From Streptomyces sp. Ag109_O5-10 (GTDB taxonomy: Bacteria > Actinomycetota > Actinomycetes > Streptomycetales > Streptomycetaceae): a stretch of DNA of 64,000 nt. Below, one piece after another: positions 57,399-64,000 of this stretch (position 1 is its first letter; each line of letters starts with the position of its first letter). The position numbers and the translations under genes are program-made. The notes under the pieces are model-generated. The model did no database searches and was not told where the DNA came from. It saw only the letters and a program-made list of their open reading frames with translations. The DNA lies in the NCBI RefSeq assembly GCF_900105755.1, contig NZ_FNTQ01000001.1, positions 5,828,001-5,892,000 on the forward strand, given 5' to 3'.

Positions 57399-58418
57399 TC
57401 AGGCGTTCGCGCCGCCGTGACACTCGACATAGACCGTTCCCACCCCGCACCAGCACTCCGACGTCCGCTGCGGCGGCCACGCCACCGCTCGCCCCCGGGC
57501 CGCCAGGGTCGTCGCGTACTGCGGGAGGAGGGCGGTGTCGGACGGGGACGAGCCCTCCGACGCCGCGAAGGCCTCGTAGGAGGGGACCGTGCCGGTGACG
57601 ATGCCGAGGTTGCCGGTGCCGGAGGTGGAGAGTTCGCGTAGGGAGGTCTCTATGGTCGCGAGGTGCTCGGGGTGGGACGGGTACTCCGTGGTCAGGTCGG
57701 GGTACGCCGACAGGAGCTCCGTCAGTTCTTCCGCGGGCCAGTGGAGGACCGCCACCGGGAAGGGGCGGGAGAGGGCCTCGCGGTAGGTGCCGAGTTCGGC
57801 TCGGAGGCGGGAGATCTCGGCCTCCAGCTCCTGGGGGTTGTCGGAGCCCAGGGACCAGACGCGCTTGGGGTCGTGGAGTTCGTCCAGGGAGATGGGGGAC
57901 GAGTGGAGGGTGTCGGCGCGGGCGTCCCAGTCGTCGTGGGGGAGGCCGAGCATGCGGCGGACGCGGTGGCGGCCGAAGAGGACGGGGCGCGTGGCGTAGG
58001 GGGGTTCGGCTACGTCCGTGAGGAGCAGGGTGGCCGCCTGCGTGAACGTGTCGTGGGCCGCTTCCAGCTCGTCGTGGGATTCGAGGGATTCGGCGACGAT
58101 GACCCAGGGGGCCGGGTCGCGGGGGGCCGCGGCGCGGATGCCGTCGATGATCGCCCTGGCCTCCGCCTCGTGGTCGTACTCCCACAGGTTCGACGCCTTG
58201 AGGGCCCGGACCAGGGGCGCGTTCTCCAGGGTGTCCGGGGTGGCGAGGAGGCGGTCGTAGAGCGCGGTGGCGGCGGGGCGGTCGTCCGCCAGTTCCAGGT
58301 GGGCCGCGGCTTGGAGGAGGAGGGCTTCGGCGTCCTCGGGGTAGCGGCCGGCGGTCCGCTCCAGGCGTGCCGCTTCGGCGGTGTGGTCGACGTTCTCGGC
58401 AGGCGTGTCGGGGCGCAT
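57399..58418 (-). CDS. TPR-like protein with C-terminal SEC-C motif
   Basis: This 339-aa protein begins with tetratricopeptide-like helices (EAARLERTAGRYPEDAEALL, LQAAAHLELADDRPAATALY). The middle region includes RRMLGLPHDDWDAR and SPISLDELHDPKRVW. The last residues, CWCGVGTVYVECHGGA, match the zinc-binding SEC-C pattern CxC-x8-CH. SEC-C domains often mediate protein or nucleic-acid contacts. ATG at 58418 starts MRPDTPAEN; the ATG at 58448 is possible. Function unknown. Confidence 0.85.
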   Translation of the reverse strand: MRPDTPAENVDHTAEAARLERTAGRYPEDAEALLLQAAAHLELADDRPAATALYDRLLATPDTLENAPLVRALKASNLWEYDHEAEARAIIDGIRAAAPRDPAPWVIVAESLESHDELEAAHDTFTQAATLLLTDVAEPPYATRPVLFGRHRVRRMLGLPHDDWDARADTLHSSPISLDELHDPKRVWSLGSDNPQELEAEISRLRAELGTYREALSRPFPVAVLHWPAEELTELLSAYPDLTTEYPSHPEHLATIETSLRELSTSGTGNLGIVTGTVPSYEAFAASEGSSPSDTALLPQYATTLAARGRAVAWPPQRTSECWCGVGTVYVECHGGANA

Positions 58419-58512
58419 GAACGACACGGTACTGCCCGGCGGTGACAAAGAAGAGATAGGGATGGGGAGCAGTCGGTGCAGTCGACGCAGCCGGTAGTGA
58501 GGGGAGTCGTCC

Positions 58513-58812
58513 GTGCGGTTCGAGTTCGGTGGGTCCGTGGTGGAGTGGCGGGGGCCCGCTCCGTACTACTTCGTGCCGGTGCCTGAGGAGGAGTGCGAGG
58601 AGGTGCGGGCCGTGGCGGGCATGGCCTCGTACGGGTGGGGAGTCGTGCCTGTTGAAGTGACCTTGGGTGGGGTGGGCGGGGTGGTGTTCGAGACGTCCCT
58701 GTTTCCCAAGGACGGGGGGTATCTGCTGCCGTTGAAGAGCGCGGTGCGGAAGGCGCACGGGGTGGAGGCGGGGGACGAGGTGCGGGTGGTGATGCGGGTG
58801 CGGGTCGGGTAG
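58513..58812 (+). CDS. DUF1905 protein
   Basis: This 99-aa protein fits the DUF1905 family: FEFGGSVVEWRGPAPYYFVP, VPEEECEEVRAVAGMASYGW, VVPVEVTLGGVVFETSLFPK-like segments and GGYLLPLKSAVRKAHGVEAG, a small beta-barrel. Only the domain itself is present; no YdeI-type extension follows. GTG at 58513 is the start. The gene is divergent from the SEC-C gene, 94 bp apart. The function is unknown. Confidence 0.9.
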   Translation: MRFEFGGSVVEWRGPAPYYFVPVPEEECEEVRAVAGMASYGWGVVPVEVTLGGVGGVVFETSLFPKDGGYLLPLKSAVRKAHGVEAGDEVRVVMRVRVG

Positions 58813-58879
58813 TCGTACGGCCGCGACGGCGAGGGCGCGGTGAGCTGCGTGCCCCCGCCGCCGGGCCGGACCGGGCGGG

Positions 58880-60352
58880 TCAGATCGTCACGCCGTCGAT
58901 CTGGAGGGTCTGGACCGCCTTCGCCGCCACCGACACCGCCACCGTCTTTCCGGACAGGTAGGTGTCCGAGTACGACCTGTACGCGTCGCCGCCCGTCGTC
59001 ACCGTGTTCCAGCGGGGGACCAGGCCGTTCGTGCCGCCCGTCACCGTCGTGAAGCCGGAGAGGTTGAAGGTGAGGGTCTGGGCGGAGGAGGCGGTGTTGA
59101 GGGCCACGATCACCAGGCGTCTGGCCGAGGAGTCGTAGGCGGCCACGGCGTTGCTCACGCCCGTGTCGAGGATCTTCATGCCGGGGCGGATGTGGCGGCT
59201 GAACTGGGCCATCACGTAGTACTTGGTGGTGACCGCGCCGGCGGCCAGGGTGTTCGCGTCGTACGCGATCATCGCCCAGTTCGTGGAGGGGTCCATGACC
59301 TGCCAGTAGACCCAGGCGGTGGGGTGCAGCCAGCGGAAGTCGTAGAGCAGGTTGAAGGCCATGGTGTAGCCGCTGCCGTCGTTGTCGCCGGTCTCGGAGT
59401 TCCAGAGGGCCTTGCCGGCCGTCGTGACGACGTCGGTGTAGAGGAGGTCTCGGCGGCCGCCCGAGCCCTGGTAGCCGTGGACGTTGACGCGGTCCACGTA
59501 CCCCTTCGTGGTGGAGGAGAAGGAGTTCCAGGTGGTGCGGGCCAGGTCGTAGCTCGTCTCGTCCGATGCCGAGATCTTGGTCGTCGTCAGGCCCCGGCTG
59601 TTCAACTCGCTGCGCAGGTAGGGGAGTACGGCCGCCTGGACGGTCGAGTCGATGTGGCAGCCCTCCTGGGTGCCGGTCGCCGTCCACCAGGAGGAGGACG
59701 GTTCGTTGAAGGCCTCCACCGTCGCGAAGTTCACGCCCCAGTTGTTCTTGGCGTGCAGGACCACGGAGGCGAGGTGGGAGGCGTGCTGGCGGTAGTTCCA
59801 GGACTGGAGGTTGTTGCCGCCGTCGGAGGCGCCGGACGGGTTGTGGTTGAGACACATCCACCACATGGGGGAGTTGGCGAAGAGTTCGGCCGTCGCGCCC
59901 CGGTTGACGGCTTTGACGAGCATGGCGCGCTGGGTGGCGTCCGCCGTCCAGTCCCAGGCCGAGGAGGTGGGGTCCTCGTTGTTCCAGTCCTGCCAGTAGC
60001 CCTCGATCTGTTTGAAGGAGGGGATGTTGGCGGAGGCGACCATCGATTCGCCGTTCACGCTGTTCCAGCTGGACGCGCCCAGGTTGTAGCGGGCGATGTT
60101 CAGGCCGAGGCCGGGCAGCGACGTGCTGTTGTACGTCGTCGACTTGGTGGTGAAGAAGATGTCGGCGAAGTCGTCGCGGGTGCCGAAGACGTTGCCCCAC
60201 CAGGCCAGGGAGGTGCCCCAGCCCTCCCAGGTGCCCCAGGAGGTGGACGGGCTGACGGCGATGGTGGCGTCGGCGCGGGCCGTGCCGGTGGCCAGGGCGC
60301 TGCCCAGGAGGCCGCCGCCCGCGGCGGCCAGGAGTGTTCTGCGTCGGATCAT
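58880..60352 (-). CDS. Secreted GH30 family glycoside hydrolase
   Basis: This 490-aa protein has a twin-arginine-like signal peptide (RRRTLLAAAGGGLLGSALAT to ARADA), so it is exported. The mature part is a (beta/alpha)8 barrel of GH30 with a beta-sandwich. The acid/base catalyst is the Glu of VEAFNEPSSSW, the nucleophile the Glu of LWNSETGDNDG, and WGTWEGWGTSLAWWGNVFG near the start is typical of endo-beta-1,6-galactanase/glucanase members. The substrate is probably a beta-linked polysaccharide. ATG at 60352 has GAGAGG upstream. Confidence 0.93.
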   Translation of the reverse strand: MIRRRTLLAAAGGGLLGSALATGTARADATIAVSPSTSWGTWEGWGTSLAWWGNVFGTRDDFADIFFTTKSTTYNSTSLPGLGLNIARYNLGASSWNSVNGESMVASANIPSFKQIEGYWQDWNNEDPTSSAWDWTADATQRAMLVKAVNRGATAELFANSPMWWMCLNHNPSGASDGGNNLQSWNYRQHASHLASVVLHAKNNWGVNFATVEAFNEPSSSWWTATGTQEGCHIDSTVQAAVLPYLRSELNSRGLTTTKISASDETSYDLARTTWNSFSSTTKGYVDRVNVHGYQGSGGRRDLLYTDVVTTAGKALWNSETGDNDGSGYTMAFNLLYDFRWLHPTAWVYWQVMDPSTNWAMIAYDANTLAAGAVTTKYYVMAQFSRHIRPGMKILDTGVSNAVAAYDSSARRLVIVALNTASSAQTLTFNLSGFTTVTGGTNGLVPRWNTVTTGGDAYRSYSDTYLSGKTVAVSVAAKAVQTLQIDGVTI

Positions 60353-60683
60353 GGCTGTTTCTCAACCTCTCCGTGCGGCTCAAACACCGGTTCCCGGACC
60401 GGCGTTGACTCGTCCCCCCGCATGCCAACAGGAAGCATCAGGTGTGGTGCGTGAGGTTGTCGAGGGGTGTGACAGCGGTTTCTGACAGTGGTTTCTAAAA
60501 CCGGTGGAGGAAGAGGTCGTGGGGAGGTGCGGTGACGAGTGGCCGTGCGGCTCTGGTGAGTTGGCGGCGGGCGCCCTATCGTGCGGGACCGGCCGGGGCC
60601 GGGCCAACGGGCCGGGAGTCGGTGCAACCGGCCGGCGGCAGTGTGACCGGCCGGGGATCGGCGGGGCCGGCGGGAGGTGCGCG

Positions 60684-61475
60684 GTGCGGGTCGTGGGGCA
60701 CGGTGAGCGGCGGTGGCGGGCCCGGCGTCGGCGGGTGCTGTGGACCGGGGGCGAACTGCTCGTCACGGTGGGCGTGGTGCTGATGCTCCTGGTCGTGCAC
60801 CAGCTGTGGTGGACCAACCGGGAGGCGAAGCAGGGGGCCGAGCGGAAGGTCGAGGCCCTGGAGCGGGAGTGGGGTTCCGGGGGAGGGGCGGTGGACGGCT
60901 CCGGGGGATCGGGGGGTGCGGAGGGGACGGGCGGTTCCGGTGCGGCCGCCGGGTCCGCCACGTCCGGTGGGGCCGCCGGGTCCGGCGGGGCGCGGTCGTC
61001 GTACACCACCCGGGTCGTCGCCTCCCAGGCCTACGCCGTCCTCGTCATCCCGCGGCTCGGGCTGCGCGTGCCGGTCGCCGAGGGCGTCAGCAAGCCGAAG
61101 GTGCTCAACCACGGGTACGTCGGCCACTACCCCGGCACCCAGCAGCCGGGCCAGGCCGGGAACTTCGCGCTCGCCGGGCACCGGAACACGCACGGCGAGC
61201 CGTTCCGGTACCTGCCGCGGCTCCGGCTCGGGGACCCCGTCGAGGTGGAGACGGCGTCGGCGACCTACACGTACGTCGTGGACCAGGTCCTGCCGCAGAC
61301 GTCGGCGCGCGACACGGGGGTCGTACGGCCCGTACCGCGGTCGGTCGTGAAGCCGTCGTACGGGTACAAGGAGCCGGGGTACTACATCACGCTCACCACC
61401 TGCACCCCGGAGTTCACCTCCCGGTACCGGATGGTGGTGTGGGGGAGGCTGGTGTCCACGCGGCCGCGGGCGTGA
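60684..61475 (+). CDS. Class E sortase
   Basis: This 263-aa transpeptidase anchors proteins to the cell wall. After a membrane segment at about residues 22-40 (TGGELLVTVGVVLMLLVVHQ), and a long Gly/Ser linker, the catalytic domain has His in NFALAGHRNTHGEPF, Cys in YYITLTTCTPEF and Arg in SRYRMVVWG. The LxTC form and TxTC-type pattern match the class E group of Streptomyces, which prefers LAXTG-type signals. GTG at 60684 follows GGGAGG by 6 nt, a better start than those upstream. No obvious sortase substrate lies in the window. Confidence 0.93.
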   Translation: MRVVGHGERRWRARRRRVLWTGGELLVTVGVVLMLLVVHQLWWTNREAKQGAERKVEALEREWGSGGGAVDGSGGSGGAEGTGGSGAAAGSATSGGAAGSGGARSSYTTRVVASQAYAVLVIPRLGLRVPVAEGVSKPKVLNHGYVGHYPGTQQPGQAGNFALAGHRNTHGEPFRYLPRLRLGDPVEVETASATYTYVVDQVLPQTSARDTGVVRPVPRSVVKPSYGYKEPGYYITLTTCTPEFTSRYRMVVWGRLVSTRPRA

Positions 61476-61608
61476 CGCGGGGAGCGCGGATCCGGTGATT
61501 CGTGCGGCTGTCCGGGGGGCTTCCGGACGTGCCGCGAGGGGAGACGCGCGCCGGGGGATATGTCGATGCGAGAGAGGTGACTTCGGGAGATCCGTGAGGA
61601 GATCGGCT

Positions 61609-61893
61609 ATGTACGCGGTGGTTCGGCGGTACGAAGGGGTGACGGATCCTGCCGAGGCGGGACGCCGGGTGAACGAGGGGTTCGTTCCCCTCCTCCGGCA
61701 GGTCCCCGGTTTCGTGGCCTACTACTGGGTCGACGCCGGGGACGGGGTGATGCTCTCCACCAGCGTCTACGACGACCAGGCCGGCGCCGAGGAGTCGGTC
61801 AGGAGGGCCGCGGCCTTCGTACGGGACCAGCTCGCGTCGCTGCTGCCCCATCCGCCCCAGGTCACGGCCGGTCAGGTCGTCGCCGCCGGGTAG
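61609..61893 (+). CDS. Small ABM-like (dimeric alpha-beta barrel) protein
   Basis: This 94-aa protein (MYAVVRRYEGVTDPAEAGRR, PLLRQVPGFVAYYWVDAGDG, LSTSVYDDQAGAEESVRRA) has the small ferredoxin-like fold of antibiotic-biosynthesis-monooxygenase-type proteins, which act as monooxygenases or as dimers of unknown role. GAGGAGATCGGCT precedes the ATG at 61609. It stands alone between the sortase and the MFS exporter. A catalytic activity cannot be claimed from sequence. Confidence 0.82.
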   Translation: MYAVVRRYEGVTDPAEAGRRVNEGFVPLLRQVPGFVAYYWVDAGDGVMLSTSVYDDQAGAEESVRRAAAFVRDQLASLLPHPPQVTAGQVVAAG

Positions 61894-61963
61894 CCCCCGC
61901 CGGGGTGGGGTCCCTCCGGGCCGGACCGGTGGTCCCGGCGCCGGGCCGGCCTGCCGCACCGGC

Positions 61964-63346
61964 TCACGCCCGCTCCCGCAGCCCCACCACCCCGGCCGCT
62001 CCCAGCACCGCCACCCCCGCCGAGACCGCCATCGCCACGTCCGCCCCGTGGGCCAGGCCGCCGCCGGACGACGTCGCGAGGGCGATGGTCAGGGCCACGC
62101 CCGCACAGGAGCCGATGTAGCGGAACGTCTGCTGGGCGCCCGAGCCCATCGCCGCTCGGGCGGCGGGGACCGACTCCACCGCCTGGAGGGGGAGCGCGGC
62201 GTTGAGGAGGCCGCTGCCGGCGCCGCCCAGGATCAGGCCCGGCAGCAGGCGGGGCCAGGAGCCCGCGTCCAGGGCGCCCAGCATGGCCAGCGCGCCCGCC
62301 GCGTGCAGGACGAAACCGGCCGCCAGTTGCCGGCGGGGTGAGACCCGGCCCGCCAGGCGCTTGGCCTGCAGGGCCACCGTGAAGGACAGGCCGGACCAGA
62401 GCAGGAACAGCCATGCCGTGTCCATCGCGGACATCCCCAGCGTCTGCTGGAGCAGCGCCGGGAGGTAGCTGAACAGGCCGATCACCGTCAGGCCCGTGAC
62501 CAGGCCGCTGAGCGAGGAGACCAGGAAGCGGGGGGCGCGGAAGAGGGCGAGGTCGATCATCGGGGTGGCGGCGAAGCGGCGCTCGATCAGGGCGAAGGCG
62601 CCCAGCAGGACGACGGTCGCCGCCAGCAGCAGGGCCACCGGTGTGCGCAGCCACCCGTCCCGGCCGAGGGTGAGGGCCGCCACCAGGGAGACCAGCGCGA
62701 GGCCGAAGGCCAGGGCCCCGGCGACGTCCGGGCGGCCGCCGCGCGGTGAGCGGGACTCCGTCAGGGTGCGGAAGGACAACGCGGCCACCAGAAGGGCGGC
62801 GGCGCCCAGTACGGCGTACGCCACCCGCCAGTCGGGCATCGCGCCGGCGACCAGCGGGCCCAGCGCGATGCCGCCGCTCACGAACGCGCCCCACACGCCC
62901 GTCGCGTGCAGCCGGCCGCGCGGGCTCGGGAACGCGGCCACCAGCAGGCCCAGGCTGCTCGCCAGGATCGCCGCGCTCGCCGCACCCTGCGCGACCCGGG
63001 CCAGGGTGAACGCCCAGGTGGAGGTCGTCAGGCCGCCGAGGGCGGTGGTCAGGCCGAGGGCGAGGGTGCCGGCGACGAAGATCCGGCGGCGGCCGTAGTC
63101 GTCGGCCAGGCTGCCCGCGACCAGGAGGAGGGCGGCGAGGCCGAGCGGGGTGCCGTTCAGCAGCCAGGCCTGCGCGGAGAGCGGGGTGTGCAGGGCGGCG
63201 ACCGTGTTCGGGAGGGTGACCACCGGGGCGGTGTACGTCATCAGGGCCACGGCGGTCGCCGCGCTGGTGAGAGCCAGGGTGGGGCGGCCGCTCGGGACGG
63301 GGGCCGGATCCGGGACGGGTGCGGGTGAGGGGCCCGCGTGCTTCAT
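61964..63346 (-). CDS. MFS drug-efflux transporter
   Basis: This protein (460 aa from the ATG at 63346, or 468 aa from the ATG at 63370) has 12-14 hydrophobic segments and the MFS loop SLADDYGRRRIFVAG between helices 2 and 3. VVTLPNTVAALHTPLSAQAW is typical of the DHA2/EmrB-like drug antiporters, which export toxic organic compounds. The start is not certain, because the upstream operator overlaps it and no good ribosome site is visible; a leaderless transcript is possible. It is divergent from an HxlR regulator across two identical operators and so is probably derepressed by its drug substrate or oxidants. Confidence 0.9.
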   Translation of the reverse strand: MKHAGPSPAPVPDPAPVPSGRPTLALTSAATAVALMTYTAPVVTLPNTVAALHTPLSAQAWLLNGTPLGLAALLLVAGSLADDYGRRRIFVAGTLALGLTTALGGLTTSTWAFTLARVAQGAASAAILASSLGLLVAAFPSPRGRLHATGVWGAFVSGGIALGPLVAGAMPDWRVAYAVLGAAALLVAALSFRTLTESRSPRGGRPDVAGALAFGLALVSLVAALTLGRDGWLRTPVALLLAATVVLLGAFALIERRFAATPMIDLALFRAPRFLVSSLSGLVTGLTVIGLFSYLPALLQQTLGMSAMDTAWLFLLWSGLSFTVALQAKRLAGRVSPRRQLAAGFVLHAAGALAMLGALDAGSWPRLLPGLILGGAGSGLLNAALPLQAVESVPAARAAMGSGAQQTFRYIGSCAGVALTIALATSSGGGLAHGADVAMAVSAGVAVLGAAGVVGLRERA

Positions 63347-63363
63347 GGTTCTTTCATTGAACC
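63347..63363. promoter_or_regulatory. HxlR-type operator, copy 1, at the MFS start
   Basis: GGTTCTTTCATTGAACC has arms GGTTC and GAACC with a 7-bp centre. It touches the MFS start codon, where a repressor would block initiation. Confidence 0.78.
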
Positions 63364-63390
63364 TAGTCATGGGGGTACCGTAGCACCGTA

Positions 63391-63407
63391 GGTTCGTTCA
63401 TTGAACC
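63391..63407. promoter_or_regulatory. HxlR-type operator, copy 2, near the HxlR promoter
   Basis: GGTTCGTTCATTGAACC differs from the first copy by one base and lies 44 bp away in the same orientation, 30 bp before the HxlR start codon. Two sites allow coordinated repression of both divergent genes. Confidence 0.8.
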
Positions 63408-63436
63408 CACGGTGGAAAGTGGCTAAGGTGGACCGC

Positions 63437-63964
63437 ATGGCACTGGGCAAGGACTACGCGACGCAGGAGTGCTCGATCGCCCGCGCACTGGAGGTCGTCG
63501 GCGAGCGCTGGACGCTGCTCGTCATCCGCGACGCGCTCTACGGCGTCCGGCGGTACAACGACTTCCTCGTCCACCTCGGCATCCCGCGCGCCGTCCTGTC
63601 GGCCCGCCTGAAGACGCTCACCGAGGAGGGGATCCTGGAGAGGCGCCGGTACCAGGAGTCGCCGCCCCGGGACGAGTACGTCATCACCGAGCGCGGCAAG
63701 GAGCTCTGGCCCGTCCTGCGCACCCTCGCCGTCTGGGGGCGCGAGCACCTCATGGACCGCCGGCTGCGCTACTTCCAGCACGCGGACTGCGGGACCGAAC
63801 TCGGCCCGTCCGGCGAATGCCCCGCCTGCGGAACCGTCGTCCCCGTCGCGGACGTCGTCGTCGCACCGGGCCCGGGACTCGACCCCGACCCGGCCGATCC
63901 GGTCAGCAGGGCGCTCCTCAGGCCCAAGAGGCTCCTGGAGCCGCTGGAAACAGATCCTGTATAA
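63437..63964 (+). CDS. HxlR-family transcriptional regulator
   Basis: This 175-aa protein has the HxlR winged helix: CSIARALEVVGERWTLLVIR, DALYGVRRYNDFLVHLGIPR, then LSARLKTLTEEGILERRRYQ and EYVITERGKELWPVL. The C-terminal 60 residues carry a CGTE...CPACG zinc-like cysteine cluster seen in long actinobacterial members. ATG at 63437 follows AAGGTGG; the more upstream frame begins inside the operator. It is divergent from an MFS exporter and is the probable repressor of that gene and itself. Confidence 0.93.
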   Translation: MALGKDYATQECSIARALEVVGERWTLLVIRDALYGVRRYNDFLVHLGIPRAVLSARLKTLTEEGILERRRYQESPPRDEYVITERGKELWPVLRTLAVWGREHLMDRRLRYFQHADCGTELGPSGECPACGTVVPVADVVVAPGPGLDPDPADPVSRALLRPKRLLEPLETDPV

Positions 63965-64000
63965 ACGGTGGTGAGACGGAGAGGGGGGTGCTCGGAATGC

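Overview
The window is high-GC actinobacterial DNA and looks like the chromosome of a Streptomyces species. The support for this is the very high G+C at third codon positions, frequent GTG starts, a DasR-type N-acetylglucosamine PTS locus, DUF397/Scr1-type regulators, a class E sortase and typical short Streptomyces intergenic repeats. All functions below come from reading motifs and context; no database search was run.

Positions 1-23900 are mostly core chromosome. nagE2 (partial), nagE1 and nagF with three DasR-type operators are followed by rph, a small lipoprotein, rdgB, a tRNA-Leu(UAG) that sits directly behind two coupled HNH nuclease genes, bcp, a DUF3618 gene, a GroES-like gene, a guanidine-III riboswitch with its SMR guanidinium exporter, a class A penicillin-binding protein, a three-gene ABC-2 exporter, a DUF1707 protein, a DUF445 protein, an MFS transporter, a cytochrome c oxidase subunit I, a GlxA/AraC regulator, and an ECF-type sigma factor with a membrane partner. 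Several intergenic regions carry striking repeats: about 180-bp units in triplicate, an 8-bp unit 15 times, and a dispersed hairpin plus 'GGGGAACTGCGCGAC' family.

Positions 24000-30800 hold a TetR regulator with its divergent NmrA-like reductase, an 18-bp x 11 array between convergent genes, a serine beta-lactamase-like hydrolase, a Clp-N/HTH protein with two palindromes over an apparently leaderless promoter, and a secreted amidase.

Positions 31000-56300 form a composite accessory or defense island. Going rightward it contains: a deaminase / unknown / membrane-protein operon; a WhiJ-like regulatory cluster (DUF397, XRE, ATPase); an McrA-like HNH gene broken by an in-frame TGA; a C5 cytosine methyltransferase; an SNF2 helicase / ParB-like / HNH-like operon with a divergent HTH gene across a perfect palindrome; a Vsr nuclease; a NaeI-type restriction enzyme; an intact IS5-family element with a TTA target duplication; and a four-gene operon with a giant DUF1998-type (DruE-like) helicase, two unknown proteins and a PIN-like nuclease. 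The best candidates for undescribed biology are the NaeI-type system wrapped around an SNF2/ParB/HNH operon, the Druantia-like operon with a PIN nuclease, and the HNH-HNH-tRNA transcription unit.

From about 57400 the window returns to ordinary genes: a SEC-C protein, a DUF1905 protein, a GH30 glycosidase, a class E sortase, a small ABM-like protein, and an MFS exporter divergent from an HxlR regulator with duplicated operators.
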